Below, piece by piece: positions 15,831-24,659 of a stretch of DNA of 24,727 nucleotides. The notes under the pieces were generated by a model that was not told the DNA's origin, did no database searches, and worked only from the letters and a program-made list of their open reading frames with translations. Source of the DNA: RUG695 sp050943135 (GTDB lineage Bacteria; Planctomycetota; Planctomycetia; Pirellulales; Thermoguttaceae); assembly GCA_050943135.1 (NCBI GenBank), contig JBMNOP010000024.1, positions 1 through 24,727 of the forward strand. Direction: 5' to 3'. The translations under genes and the position numbers were made by a program. How positions within the stretch are numbered: the first letter of the stretch is position 1; the number at the start of each line of letters is the position of its first letter.

Positions 15831-17453
15831 ATGCCCAGAATCGTTGTCCTTGATAATCTTTCCGAAGAGGGTCTGAAGATGATGAAGGAGGCCGGAATCG
15901 AGTACGAAGTCCGTACCGGTCTCAAGGGGGAAGACCTTCGTCAAACTCTCAATGAATTCGACGCGGCCATCTGCCGCAGCGGTGTGAAAATCACTTCCGA
16001 ATCTCTCGAGGGGAACACCCGCCTCAAGGCCATCGCGCGTGCCGGTGTCGGTGTTGACAACATCGATCTGAAGGCCGCAACTCGTCACGGGATCATTGTG
16101 ATGAATACCCCCGGCGGAAATACCAACTCGACGGCTGAACAGACTTTCGCTCTGATGCTGGCCTTGAGCCGCAATACGGCTCAGGCCTATCAGTCCCTGA
16201 TCGAGGGGCGTTGGGATCGCAAAAAGTTCACCGGGCACCAGCTCTTTGGCAAGACTCTCGGGATTATCGGCATGGGACGCATCGGCCAAACGGTTGCTCG
16301 TTTTGCCCAGGCTTTCGGGATGAATATCGTTGCCTATGATCCGTTTCTCGCCAAGGCCCGTGCAGCCGAACTTGGGGTTACCGTCTACGAAACCGTTGAC
16401 GAACTTCTGCCGCTGGTCGATTATCTCACAGTTCACACGCCGCTCAACGACCAAACGCGCAACCTGATCGATGCACCGCAGATTGCCAAGATGAAGGACG
16501 GCGTCTGCCTGATCAACTGCGCCCGTGGCGGTATTTACAACATGGACGCTCTGCTCGAAGGGCTCAAGAGCGGAAAACTCGGAGGGGTTGCACTCGACGT
16601 CTACCCTTCCGAGCCATGCACCGATTCACCCCTCTTCGGCATGCCCCATGTCGTCTGTACCCCCCACCTCGGGGCCAGCACCGAAGAAGCCCAAACGAAT
16701 GTTGCGCTTGAAGCTGTCAACCTCATCATCGACTATCTTTCGAAGGGTGTCATCAGGCAGGCTGTCAACTTCTCGTCCCTCGATCGCGAAACCCTGAACG
16801 AACTGCGGAGTGCACTTGATCTCGCCTACCGCCTCGGTCTTTTGGCCGGTGGTACGGTGTCTGGTGGCATCAACTCCTGTACCCTGAAATACAAGGGTGA
16901 AATCAGTCGCAAAAATACCAAGCTGATCACCAGTTCCTTCTGCGCAGGTCTTCTGACCGCAATGAAAGGGGAGGAATTCGGTATCGTCAATGCCATACCG
17001 ATGATGGAAGAGACCGGTATCAAGGTCGTCGAAAAAAGCTCGAGCGAATCGGGAGATTTTAGCTCCCTGGTATCGGTCGAAATCGATACCGGTAAAGGCG
17101 TTGTCTCCTTCGGTGGCGCGATCTTCGGAAACGCAATGCCTCGCTTGGTCTTGAAAGACGGTCTCCGGCTTGAAGGTTACCTTGACGGTCATCTCCTCTT
17201 TATCGATCACAAGGATGTCCCCGGGGTCATCGGTGCGATCGGCAATCTCCTGGCGAAAGAGAATATCAATATCGCCCACCTTTCGGTCGGTCGTCGAGCC
17301 GAAGCCAAGGGAGAAGATGCCCTGGCGATCCTTTCACTCGATTCCGTTCCGAGTCAGAAGGCCGTCGAACAAGTCAAAGAACTCGAAAATATCACGAAAG
17401 TTCAGGCGGTTGACCTTCCCGCAAAGGGAGAGTACCCCGCCTGGATGGCGTAA
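15831..17453 (+). CDS. serA: D-3-phosphoglycerate dehydrogenase SerA
   Basis: The product is 540 residues, the long form of the enzyme that starts serine synthesis by oxidising 3-phosphoglycerate to 3-phosphohydroxypyruvate with NAD. The substrate-binding domain is at residues 1-95. The NAD Rossmann domain has LGIIGMGRIG (143-152). The catalytic set is R232 in NCARGG, E261 in PSEPC and H279 in CTPHLGAS. Residues about 318-450 form the extra intervening domain of the long type, and residues 455-530 the C-terminal ACT domain (LLFIDHKDVPGVIGAIGNLL), usually the serine or effector site. GGAG six bases before the ATG at 15831 and the family N-terminus (MPRIVVLDNLSEEG) favour this start over in-frame GTG/ATG codons at 15774 and 15786. 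It has a strong promoter and its own terminator, so it is transcribed alone. Confidence 0.97.
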   Translation: MPRIVVLDNLSEEGLKMMKEAGIEYEVRTGLKGEDLRQTLNEFDAAICRSGVKITSESLEGNTRLKAIARAGVGVDNIDLKAATRHGIIVMNTPGGNTNSTAEQTFALMLALSRNTAQAYQSLIEGRWDRKKFTGHQLFGKTLGIIGMGRIGQTVARFAQAFGMNIVAYDPFLAKARAAELGVTVYETVDELLPLVDYLTVHTPLNDQTRNLIDAPQIAKMKDGVCLINCARGGIYNMDALLEGLKSGKLGGVALDVYPSEPCTDSPLFGMPHVVCTPHLGASTEEAQTNVALEAVNLIIDYLSKGVIRQAVNFSSLDRETLNELRSALDLAYRLGLLAGGTVSGGINSCTLKYKGEISRKNTKLITSSFCAGLLTAMKGEEFGIVNAIPMMEETGIKVVEKSSSESGDFSSLVSVEIDTGKGVVSFGGAIFGNAMPRLVLKDGLRLEGYLDGHLLFIDHKDVPGVIGAIGNLLAKENINIAHLSVGRRAEAKGEDALAILSLDSVPSQKAVEQVKELENITKVQAVDLPAKGEYPAWMA

Positions 17454-17492
17454 AGGCGTACATCTGAAACTCGCCGACAGAATATCTTCCGT

Positions 17493-17540
17493 GCCGGAAG
17501 TTTCCCGATTTCCCCGGGAGGCTTTCGGCTTTTTTCTTTT
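17493..17540 (+). terminator. Terminator of serA
   Basis: GCCGGAAG-TTTCCCG pairs with CGGGAG-GCTTTCGGC (17493-17529), followed by TTTTTTCTTTT. It starts about 40 bp after the serA stop codon. Confidence 0.85.
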
Positions 17541-17628
17541 CGCTCTCATAAGATGTCCGAATTTCGTTCGAAAATCTATAAAGACGGAACAAAATCAGCC
17601 GAGAAATCGCTCAGAGATCGTCGATGGC

Positions 17629-17657
17629 TTGATATCCCGCCATCAAGAATTTAAAAT
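17629..17657 (+). promoter_or_regulatory. Promoter of the beta-helix gene
   Basis: TTGATA (17629-17634) and TAAAAT (17652-17657) are each one base from consensus and lie 17 bp apart. The expected transcription start near 17664 gives a leader of about 80 bases. Together with the serA terminator just upstream, this makes the beta-helix gene an independent unit. Confidence 0.6.
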
Positions 17658-17744
17658 GAGCGGAGGAAGTTATCTATCGGGCGTATCCGAAGAGGAGACG
17701 CCCAAGAGCGTTTATGATACCATCACCGACTGAAAGTTTTCGCC

Positions 17745-19778
17745 ATGCCAAAAAAAAGATTTTTATTGGGGTTCCTCTCAATCCTTCTTCTTGCCTCGGG
17801 TCTATGTGCCGAAGGAATCATTCCCCCCGATGAAGCAAAACTGGCCGCGTTAAAAAACGGTCAGATCACCGAGGCAAAAGCGTCTTGGTGGGGATTCAAT
17901 CCCGAAGATTCAACCGTCCAGTTCCAAGCGGCACTCAATAGCGGCGTCAAAAAGCTGACTATCGACAAAATGTCTTCCGATTGGGTCATCCGGCCGGTCG
18001 AGCTTCGCAGCAATATGGAAATCTTTTTTGACGAAGGTGTACGTGTTGCCGCAAAGCGGGGGGATTTTCAAAGTGTCGGTGCATGTTTGTGGGCACTCCG
18101 AGCCGTCGAAAATGTTTCGATTCACGGAAACGGCGGATCGCTGAAGATGTGGAAGGAGGATTATCTCGACGAGAATAAATACAAGTTGGGGGAATGGCGG
18201 CACGCGATTTCGCTGACCGGTGCCAAGAACATTCTGATCGAGGATCTCTCGATCATCGAATCGGGCGGAGATGGTATCTATGTCGGCGCCGGCCAAGGGA
18301 ATCCCTGCCAGGACATAACCATCCGCCGGGTCATTTCCGACGGGAACAACCGCCAGGGAATCAGTATCATCACGGTCGACGGTCTTCTTGTCGAAGACTC
18401 TGTGTTCAAGAACACCGGCGGGACGATGCCGATGGCCGGACTGGACATTGAACCCAACTCCCCAACAGAGGTCGTGAAACGAACCGTTTTCCGCAATTGT
18501 CTCTTCGACAGCAATCGATCCGACGGGATCTGTCTCTATCTTGTACAGTTCGATGCAAACACGGAACCGATTGATGTCCTTTTCGAAAACTGCGTTACCC
18601 GCTCTAACGGCGCCAACGGTTTTGCATTCACGACAAAAACAGGCGGAGAGGAGACCCAACTCAAGGGAAGGGTGGTTGTCAGGAATTGCCGATTCGAAGG
18701 GGACAATGTCGGGATGATCATCCAGGCAAAAACGATTAACGGCTGCGAACTTGAGTTTGAAAATGTCAAGATGGTTAATCCCTCGACCGCTCAGCTACCC
18801 GAAGGAAAACCGCACCCGGCGCCGATTCAGATCTACTCCCAAACCCGCGATACCTTAAAAGCGGGAAAAATCGATTTCAACAATCTTGAAATCGTCGACC
18901 CGCTCGACCGAGAAAAACTTGTCTACATTGACAGTTCCCGAATGGGGGTCGGTATCACAGATATTACGGGAACGATCACGGTCCGAAAGACCGAACAGGG
19001 ACCGATAGATGAAGTGATCGAACTCAACAACGAGTATCTCGAACAACGATTCCCCCAGCTGAATCCGAAACAAATTCCGCTGGTCAAGACAAAAGCAAAT
19101 GATTTTGTTCCCTACAACGAGCTACACGCAGGAGCGTATCCCTACGATGCAGTGGCTCCGGGGATTCGTGCACGAAACCAAGGCGATTTTCGTCTCTACG
19201 CCAACAAGGGACAAACGGTCCAATTTCATATCAAAGAATACCCCTACGGTGATTGCGCCCGTGACAAAGTCGTCCCGAAGTTGACCTCCCCTGGAGGTAA
19301 GGTTACGGATCTCGAACCGTGTGATTTCTTGGGGGAAAAAGATTATGAATTCACAGCCGACGAAACAGGTGTTTACCGGCTTTTCATCACCGTGAACCCA
19401 CATAACTTCGTCTTTTCCGGTTGCAATGTTCCCTTCGTCTACTGGGCGGAACCGTACGGTATGACGATTCAGAATCCTGGAACCTTCTACTTCTACGTTC
19501 CGGAAAACACCCCGGCATTCGCGCTGAAACTCGATACTTGCCCGGCGGAACCGTTTGCATTTACCGTTCTCGACCCTCAAGGAAAGAAATCCGGTGGCAT
19601 GGATTACCTCGATTCAACGATTATCTGGTCTGCCGACGGAACGCCCGAGCCGGGAATCTGGACATTGGTCATCGAGGATACCGACAAGCACGCTCTCGAC
19701 GACATCTGCTTTAACCTCCTCGGCATTCCCTCTTACCTTGCCACACAAAAGGGAGCCGTCTTTGTCGAGAAACCGTAA
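17745..19778 (+). CDS. Secreted parallel beta-helix protein
   Basis: The product is 677 residues. Residues 1-22 form a signal peptide: basic MPKKR, a Leu-rich core, and a likely signal peptidase site after GLCA. Residues about 50-100 look like the N-terminal cap of a pectate-lyase-like fold. Residues about 105-430 show repeated short strands with Asn/Gly/Asp turns (for example NILIEDLSII, ITIRRVIS, GLLVEDSVF, VLFENCVT, VVVRNCRFEG), the hallmark of a right-handed parallel beta-helix as in polysaccharide lyases, glycosidases and epimerases. Residues about 440-677 look like two beta-sandwich domains, perhaps for carbohydrate binding. Several Cys residues could form disulphides outside the cell. 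I cannot assign catalytic residues or substrate, so an enzyme role on polysaccharides is an inference. The gene has its own promoter and terminator and is convergent with the kinase gene. Confidence 0.85.
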   Translation: MPKKRFLLGFLSILLLASGLCAEGIIPPDEAKLAALKNGQITEAKASWWGFNPEDSTVQFQAALNSGVKKLTIDKMSSDWVIRPVELRSNMEIFFDEGVRVAAKRGDFQSVGACLWALRAVENVSIHGNGGSLKMWKEDYLDENKYKLGEWRHAISLTGAKNILIEDLSIIESGGDGIYVGAGQGNPCQDITIRRVISDGNNRQGISIITVDGLLVEDSVFKNTGGTMPMAGLDIEPNSPTEVVKRTVFRNCLFDSNRSDGICLYLVQFDANTEPIDVLFENCVTRSNGANGFAFTTKTGGEETQLKGRVVVRNCRFEGDNVGMIIQAKTINGCELEFENVKMVNPSTAQLPEGKPHPAPIQIYSQTRDTLKAGKIDFNNLEIVDPLDREKLVYIDSSRMGVGITDITGTITVRKTEQGPIDEVIELNNEYLEQRFPQLNPKQIPLVKTKANDFVPYNELHAGAYPYDAVAPGIRARNQGDFRLYANKGQTVQFHIKEYPYGDCARDKVVPKLTSPGGKVTDLEPCDFLGEKDYEFTADETGVYRLFITVNPHNFVFSGCNVPFVYWAEPYGMTIQNPGTFYFYVPENTPAFALKLDTCPAEPFAFTVLDPQGKKSGGMDYLDSTIIWSADGTPEPGIWTLVIEDTDKHALDDICFNLLGIPSYLATQKGAVFVEKP

Positions 19779-19816
19779 TCCGTATTCATAAATTTCGGCT
19801 GTCATTAACCATCGAG

Positions 19817-19853
19817 AAGCGTCCCTTCGATTTCGACCGAAGGGACGCTTTTT
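19817..19853 (+). terminator. Terminator of the beta-helix gene
   Basis: AAGCGTCCCTTCG (19817-19829) pairs with CGAAGGGACGCTT (19838-19850) in a 13-bp perfect stem, followed by TTT on the plus strand. On the minus strand no T-run follows, so it mainly serves the plus-strand gene but may also block transcription from the convergent kinase gene. Confidence 0.85.
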
Positions 19854-19884
19854 CCGTTCAAATCAACCATCTGAAAAAACACAC

Positions 19885-22860
19885 CTATCGGGAGGCGATT
19901 CCGGAGACAAGACGTTCGAGCCACTGGCGCCCGATTTCCGATTCAAGATTTTTGCGCGCGGGATTAAAGATGGCGCTTTCAACTTCTTCGCGGGAAATAT
20001 TCCAAAAAGGAAAATTCGCAGGGGATATTTCAAGGAGAATATTGTCGTTACCGAAAAGAGCCTGTATCGATGAATCCCGGTCAGATTCCGGTGCGTTGAA
20101 CGTCTGACCGGAAAGATCAGTCAGACGGACAGATTCTCCCGAATCGGCAAAAAGATTTTCTGTCATCTTCCAGTTGGGGAAATGATACGGTTCTTGCTCC
20201 GAAAACGGAGCGACGATCTCCCCGACCGGGTTGCCGCTTAAAACGAAAAAAGAGCCGTCGAGTAAAGCCGTGATCTCTCGGCCAAAATCTCCGCCCTGCG
20301 AAAGGGGGGATTTGTGAGTCACCCGAAACAGAGAAGAGCGGGTCCAACAGAACACCTCGTGAAACGAAACGCGGATCTGTTGTGTTTCGCGATAGAGACC
20401 CACGTCTTTCTCACCGCAACGCAACACCGGTCCATCGACGAGCATTACGGTCTGTTGAACGTCAAACCATAAAGGCATAAGCCCCGGCACCGCGACCAAT
20501 GCCGCTTCACCTTGATAGACCCCACCGGCCAAAACAAGATTTCCCCCCTTGTTTTTCACGACGGCGGAAACAGCCCCTTCCCCCGCCGTATCGTCGGAAG
20601 CGTGCGGCCCAACCGGTACGGGACGAACATCGCCATCGGTCAGCCGGAAAAATGCGACATCGGGATGAAAAACGGTAGCAGCGTCATCGTCACGGTTACG
20701 GATCGCCATATCAACATTTTCCAACCGCACCGATGAATTGGAATCAAATTGGATAAGCGTCCAGGAATCGGAAACGATGTTTTGGTCACGAAGATCGAAA
20801 AAAAACCGGATCTCCGAAACAGAAAGTTGGGCGTTCCGGAGCGTGAACAAGCATGCTGCTTGCCCCGGCGAAGCGTTGTCGGAACGAAAAACGATTCGGG
20901 GAGAATATCCGGAAACGGGGACAAGTTTCAGAGTGCAATCGGTCAACAAAAGGGATGAAGCAATCATATCCCCATCAAATGCCAGGCGAATCGTCACTTC
21001 GTGCCGTTGTGCGGCAGGAACACTCCGATTCCAAGCAACCAAACTTATAATCGCCTCATCAAGCGTTGCGTAACAACCGTCTTTTTTTCCTTTACGATCA
21101 ACAATCGGATCGACCCCTTCCCGAAACGAAGGATCCGACTCGGTGAACATCTTTTCCCCCTGACTTTCTTCTTTCAAGACCGAAGACCAGCCGCCGGTCC
21201 AAGTATCGGACTGGGAATCTGCCGTAAATTCGAGGAGTTTGGCACCTTCGGGAGAAAGACCGGCCGCATCGGCCATGCTGAGGATATCGTTGGACGAAAA
21301 CGAGGCGACTCCAATCCCACCGAATTTACGGGACGGATATTCCAGCGCGACGGCCATCTCCTCGGAACGGTTTGTTTCACCCGTTCCCAAGCCACGAATC
21401 CTACGCCGCGCTCCCTGTTGGTAGGGGGAAAGGGAAACGGCCGTATCGGCGGTATGGGCCCCGAGACTGGTTTGGGGTTCCGGCGAGGGGCTCTGGGAAA
21501 ATCTCTTCTCCAGGTCATCAAGCGGACCGGACACAAAAGATTTCTTCTGTTCATTCCCGACGAACCAGAGAACACCTCCCACCAAGCCGAGGATTACCAG
21601 GGCACTAAGCCAGGGTAAGTTATAGGTGAACCACTGGCGCAATCCCCCGGAATGCGGCAGGAGAACCGTTTCAGTTTCGGGAAGGCGGACCGGAGCCAAT
21701 TCTCCATCCTGCAGATAGAGTCCGAGCTGTTCGGCAACCACCCGAAGGTCAGCGATTAATTCTTCCGGCGTCTGGTATCGGTCTTCGGGATACCTCTGCA
21801 TCATCTTCAGGAGGATTTTCGAAACACTTTCTGGCGTACCGGGGACAAATTCGCATATGTCGGGTACTCTCCCTTCCTGATGGAGCAGAAGCTTCTGTAA
21901 TCCCTTACCGTCCGAATAGGGGGGGCGGCCGGTCATTATAAAGAAAAATGTACAACCGAGCGAGTAGATATCACTCCGAACATCGGCACTACGCGGATTG
22001 AAAGCCTGTTCGGGAGACATGTAGTCGTATGTTCCCAACGTCACACCGCTGACCGTCAGATCTTCTTCCGGATCATCCGCGTGAAAAGTACGCGCCAATC
22101 CCATATCGATCAATTTTGTTTTTTGCTGCGGAGTAATGATGATATTCGACGGTTTAACATCACGGTGAGTCACACCGTTATTTGAGGCGTGAGCCAGTGC
22201 GTCGGCAATCTGTATAAGAAAAAGAATTGAGTTTTCGAGGGAAATGACACCATGCTTATCGACATATTCGCGAAGGTTTTCACCCTGAACATACTCAAAA
22301 GCAATATAGGGGATCCCGTTCTCCGTACCATAAAAATAGACTTGGGCAATATGTTCATGATTAAGGCGGGCTGCCAGTCGCGCCTCGTTGGCGAAACGCT
22401 GGGCCGTGGCGGTATCCCGGGCCTCATGACGATGAAGGACCTTGATGGCTACCCGACGATCAAGAAGGGTATCCCTCGCTTCATAAACGCGCCCCATTCC
22501 CCCCTGCCCGATGAATCGGGTAATCTCGAAATGCCCGAGTTTTGCGCCGACTTTAAGAATTTCGTCTTGTGGCAAAGGATGCGAGGAAATGACTCGATCG
22601 GTTGTAGCCAGCTTCGCGGAATCGTTCAGCGTAATGCTGTAAAGAGACTGAGCGGGACGAGCGGTCTTTTCGGTATCGACCGTCCTGTCCTCGATGACAG
22701 ACTTATTGCTCACGAGAAGCGCATCTCGACTAACACCCGGTTCCGGTGCAGAGACGGTCCCCCGCTTCTCGACAACCGTCGGGGAGAGGTCTGTCGTCGA
22801 TCCTTCGTCTGTCGAAGATTCCGGAAGCTTTCCGGATTCGGAATGGGTGCTGTCAGACAT
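19885..22860 (-). CDS. Transmembrane Ser/Thr protein kinase with large sensor domain
   Basis: The product is 991 residues. Residues 1-105 are Ser/Thr/Glu-rich and probably disordered. The kinase domain spans about 110-380: glycine loop IGQGGMGRVYEA (117-128), ATP-binding VAIK with K140, alpha-C E159, catalytic loop THRDVKPSN (231-239) with D234, IDMGLAR (251-257, DMG in place of DFG), and MSPEQ (281-285) in place of APE. All residues needed for activity are present. A single membrane span lies at 417-435 (WLSALVILGLVGGVLWFVG). Residues 436-991, about 555 of them, would face the periplasm; they look beta-rich and match no family I know. The kinase would phosphorylate cytoplasmic proteins in response to an outside signal. 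It starts 20 bp after the YhcH-family stop, so the two are probably cotranscribed. No strong ribosome-binding site precedes the ATG. Confidence 0.93.
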   Translation of the reverse strand: MSDSTHSESGKLPESSTDEGSTTDLSPTVVEKRGTVSAPEPGVSRDALLVSNKSVIEDRTVDTEKTARPAQSLYSITLNDSAKLATTDRVISSHPLPQDEILKVGAKLGHFEITRFIGQGGMGRVYEARDTLLDRRVAIKVLHRHEARDTATAQRFANEARLAARLNHEHIAQVYFYGTENGIPYIAFEYVQGENLREYVDKHGVISLENSILFLIQIADALAHASNNGVTHRDVKPSNIIITPQQKTKLIDMGLARTFHADDPEEDLTVSGVTLGTYDYMSPEQAFNPRSADVRSDIYSLGCTFFFIMTGRPPYSDGKGLQKLLLHQEGRVPDICEFVPGTPESVSKILLKMMQRYPEDRYQTPEELIADLRVVAEQLGLYLQDGELAPVRLPETETVLLPHSGGLRQWFTYNLPWLSALVILGLVGGVLWFVGNEQKKSFVSGPLDDLEKRFSQSPSPEPQTSLGAHTADTAVSLSPYQQGARRRIRGLGTGETNRSEEMAVALEYPSRKFGGIGVASFSSNDILSMADAAGLSPEGAKLLEFTADSQSDTWTGGWSSVLKEESQGEKMFTESDPSFREGVDPIVDRKGKKDGCYATLDEAIISLVAWNRSVPAAQRHEVTIRLAFDGDMIASSLLLTDCTLKLVPVSGYSPRIVFRSDNASPGQAACLFTLRNAQLSVSEIRFFFDLRDQNIVSDSWTLIQFDSNSSVRLENVDMAIRNRDDDAATVFHPDVAFFRLTDGDVRPVPVGPHASDDTAGEGAVSAVVKNKGGNLVLAGGVYQGEAALVAVPGLMPLWFDVQQTVMLVDGPVLRCGEKDVGLYRETQQIRVSFHEVFCWTRSSLFRVTHKSPLSQGGDFGREITALLDGSFFVLSGNPVGEIVAPFSEQEPYHFPNWKMTENLFADSGESVRLTDLSGQTFNAPESDRDSSIQALFGNDNILLEISPANFPFWNISREEVESAIFNPARKNLESEIGRQWLERLVSGIASR

Positions 22861-22879
22861 AACCTGAGGAACCGCCGGA

Positions 22880-23473
22880 TTATTCCGCCGCGCGGCATTT
22901 CACAACGACTTTAAAAATCTTCTCCGGCATTTCGGGACAGATGCCGGAAGCATGAACTTCATCGGGCGCGAAAATGGTTAATTCTTTGGAATGGACGGTA
23001 ATTTTTGTGGGGAAATCGCCTCCATCGCCCCAGAACGGCATGGCCGCCGGAGTATGGAGGGTATAGTCTTTATCTTCGTTATAGGGAACCTTAACCGGCA
23101 ATTCCGCGTTGTACGGAATACAGGCTTGCATTTCCTGTCCACGAATCATGTACTGAATGTCATAATACCGTTTGTGTGATTCCAAAATCTCTTCTCCCGC
23201 AGGATGCGTTTCGTATTCCATCGCATTGGCAAAAACACGGTCACCGTCGATTTTCGTGGTTCCGAGTGGGAGATTTTCAAGATCGGCCGTCTTTAAGAAC
23301 CGGATCCCCTCCTTCACCGAATCGGGGAAAGCCGCCAATTCTTCCGATTCCGGAGTCAAATCGGCCAATTTCATGAAAAAGATCGATCCCTTTTTCCCGT
23401 CAACCCCTTTGGAATTGGAAACGAGCGACATCAAGCAAGCCGTAACCGCCGGGGCGAAAAGAAACCTTTCCAT
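22880..23473 (-). CDS. YhcH/YjgK/YiaL-family protein
   Basis: From the ATG at 23473 the product is 197 residues; from an in-frame ATG at 23374 (MKLADL) it is 164, closer to the roughly 150 residues usual for this family (DUF386, including YhcH, YiaL and EbgC). These are cupin-fold proteins often found with sialic acid or other sugar catabolism genes. Family features are ESHKRYYDIQYMIRGQE, FWGDGGDF and a C-terminal IFAPDEVHASG followed by KVVVKCRA; the His residues in these motifs are the likely metal ligands. The upstream start has a strong ribosome-binding sequence (AAAGGGGG), which favours the longer form; its extra 33 residues are hydrophobic at first, and VTAC at residues 10-13 faintly resembles a lipobox. 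A TATAAT at 23529-23534 (minus strand) could be its -10 element. The kinase gene follows it directly. Confidence 0.85.
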   Translation of the reverse strand: MERFLFAPAVTACLMSLVSNSKGVDGKKGSIFFMKLADLTPESEELAAFPDSVKEGIRFLKTADLENLPLGTTKIDGDRVFANAMEYETHPAGEEILESHKRYYDIQYMIRGQEMQACIPYNAELPVKVPYNEDKDYTLHTPAAMPFWGDGGDFPTKITVHSKELTIFAPDEVHASGICPEMPEKIFKVVVKCRAAE

Positions 23474-23951
23474 GACAACCCCCTTTCGGTGGAGAAATCG
23501 TATCATCAAACAAAAACGAACCACCTTGATTATACCCTCAAAACCATAAAAAGGAACAGTCCGTGAAACCGGTACCGTAACCTCGTAACTTGAATCTAAA
23601 AGAGAATACCGACGAAAAAGAAAAACACGGATTCGGAGATTTTGGTGAAAGACCATTCAGCGGCCGGTCTCAGAAAATCTCATCAATACGACTAACAATG
23701 GAAACGAGGCTACGGCAATCCGTTCTCCGGAATGCACCGAGCCCTGAAACAGCGGCATCCCTCAGAGTTTTCCGGAAATAAGAGATGGTGTATAATGTTA
23801 TAAGGGCCGGGGCGTTGATGAAGTAAAAAACGTTATGATTCATTAGTCGAGCCCGAAAATGTGCGGAACCCACCAATCTCTCAAACCCTTTAAAACCAGG
23901 CATTTTCTTATGCGAATCGCATTCCCGGCAGATGACCGGGGACGGTGAGCA
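23474..23951. other. Intergenic region without a recognised gene
   Basis: About 480 bp between the YhcH-family start and tRNA-Val. It holds the probable promoter of the YhcH-family gene. Near the tRNA, on the minus strand, two small hairpins (CCCGG-TCATCTG-CCGGG and ATGCGA-TTCGCAT) lie just past the tRNA 3' end, without a T-run. Short open frames here have no coding signs. Confidence 0.4.
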
Positions 23952-24026
23952 TGGGCAGTACAGGACTCGAACCTGTGACCTTCTGGGTGTAAACCAGATG
24001 CTCTAACCAAACTGAGCCAACTGCCC
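23952..24026 (-). tRNA. tRNA-Val (UAC anticodon)
   Basis: The minus strand forms a complete 75-base tRNA: acceptor GGGCAGT/ACTGCCC with discriminator A, D-arm GGCTCAGTTTGGTTAGAGC, anticodon stem TCTGG/CCAGA with loop TTTACAC (anticodon at 23989-23991), and T-arm CACAGG-TTCGAGT-CCTGT. The CCA end is not encoded. It reads GUN valine codons, chiefly GUA and GUG. Confidence 0.97.
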
Positions 24027-24073
24027 GGAACCGAAGCAAACGACGATGCCGTATGCCACCGGGTGTGTGGAAA

Positions 24074-24101
24074 ATTATACACGATCATAGTAAGATGTCA
24101 A
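24074..24101 (-). promoter_or_regulatory. Consensus promoter of tRNA-Val
   Basis: On the minus strand a perfect TTGACA (24096-24101) and a perfect TATAAT (24074-24079) are 16 bp apart. Transcription should begin near 24067, about 40 bases before the tRNA 5' end. Confidence 0.85.
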
Positions 24102-24181
24102 TGTAGCCTATATTTTCAACTGGCTATCGAAAGCGTGAAATTGTACAGATCAATTCTCGCAAGACAAAGGAAAACCGGAAA

Positions 24182-24592
24182 ATGGAAACATCTGTTTCTG
24201 GGATCATGGTTGCAGGCATTGTGGCACTCTTCGGCCTGTGGCAATATATCGGTCAGAAAAAAAATCTCCGAACATTGGCGGAAGGGATCGAAAATAATGG
24301 CAACGACATTCGGAAAAAATTTCTGATATGCCAGGCCCGTCGACGAATGCAAACGGGAATCCTCTTCTGTCTTGCCGGAATCATGATGTTTGCCGGGGGG
24401 AAAATCACCCCGCTGATCTACCCTAATATTTGCTCCGGATGTTGGCTGCTATGCATGATTTTTCTCCTCTGGGCCATTTTTCTTATGGTGATCGATATCA
24501 TCTCAATACGACTTTACCACAAAAACGAGGGACAATTTCGACGTGCCGTCGAAAAAGGAATGGAGTATCTAAACAAAAAGAAAAAAGAATAA
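24182..24592 (+). CDS. Small membrane protein, unknown function
   Basis: I do not recognise this 136-residue protein. It has three hydrophobic stretches: about residues 5-20, 58-72 and 85-108. The segment between the first two (25-55) is basic and helical, and the C-terminus (110-136) is highly charged and ends in a Lys/Glu cluster, consistent with a cytoplasmic tail. Two Cys residues (C84 and C87, in CSGC) lie between the second and third spans. A purine-rich AAAGGAAAA lies ahead of the ATG at 24182. It is convergent with the 5S rRNA and divergent from tRNA-Val, so it stands alone. No function can be assigned. Confidence 0.6.
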   Translation: METSVSGIMVAGIVALFGLWQYIGQKKNLRTLAEGIENNGNDIRKKFLICQARRRMQTGILFCLAGIMMFAGGKITPLIYPNICSGCWLLCMIFLLWAIFLMVIDIISIRLYHKNEGQFRRAVEKGMEYLNKKKKE

Positions 24593-24604
24593 CAAGAGTT
24601 ACCT

Positions 24605-24657
24605 TTTTTATTTTATTAAAAGGAAAGGCTCCTTGAGGGGTTACCTCTTGGAGCCTT
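24605..24657 (-). terminator. Terminator after 5S rRNA
   Basis: On the minus strand AAGGCTCC and GGAGCCTT (24625-24657) form a stem extended by GAGG/CCTC, followed by TTTCCTTTTAATAAAATAAAAAA. It lies directly past the 5S gene and probably ends the rRNA operon. The T-rich tail is interrupted by CC. It also lies downstream of the plus-strand small membrane protein gene. Confidence 0.7.
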
Positions 24658-24659
24658 GG

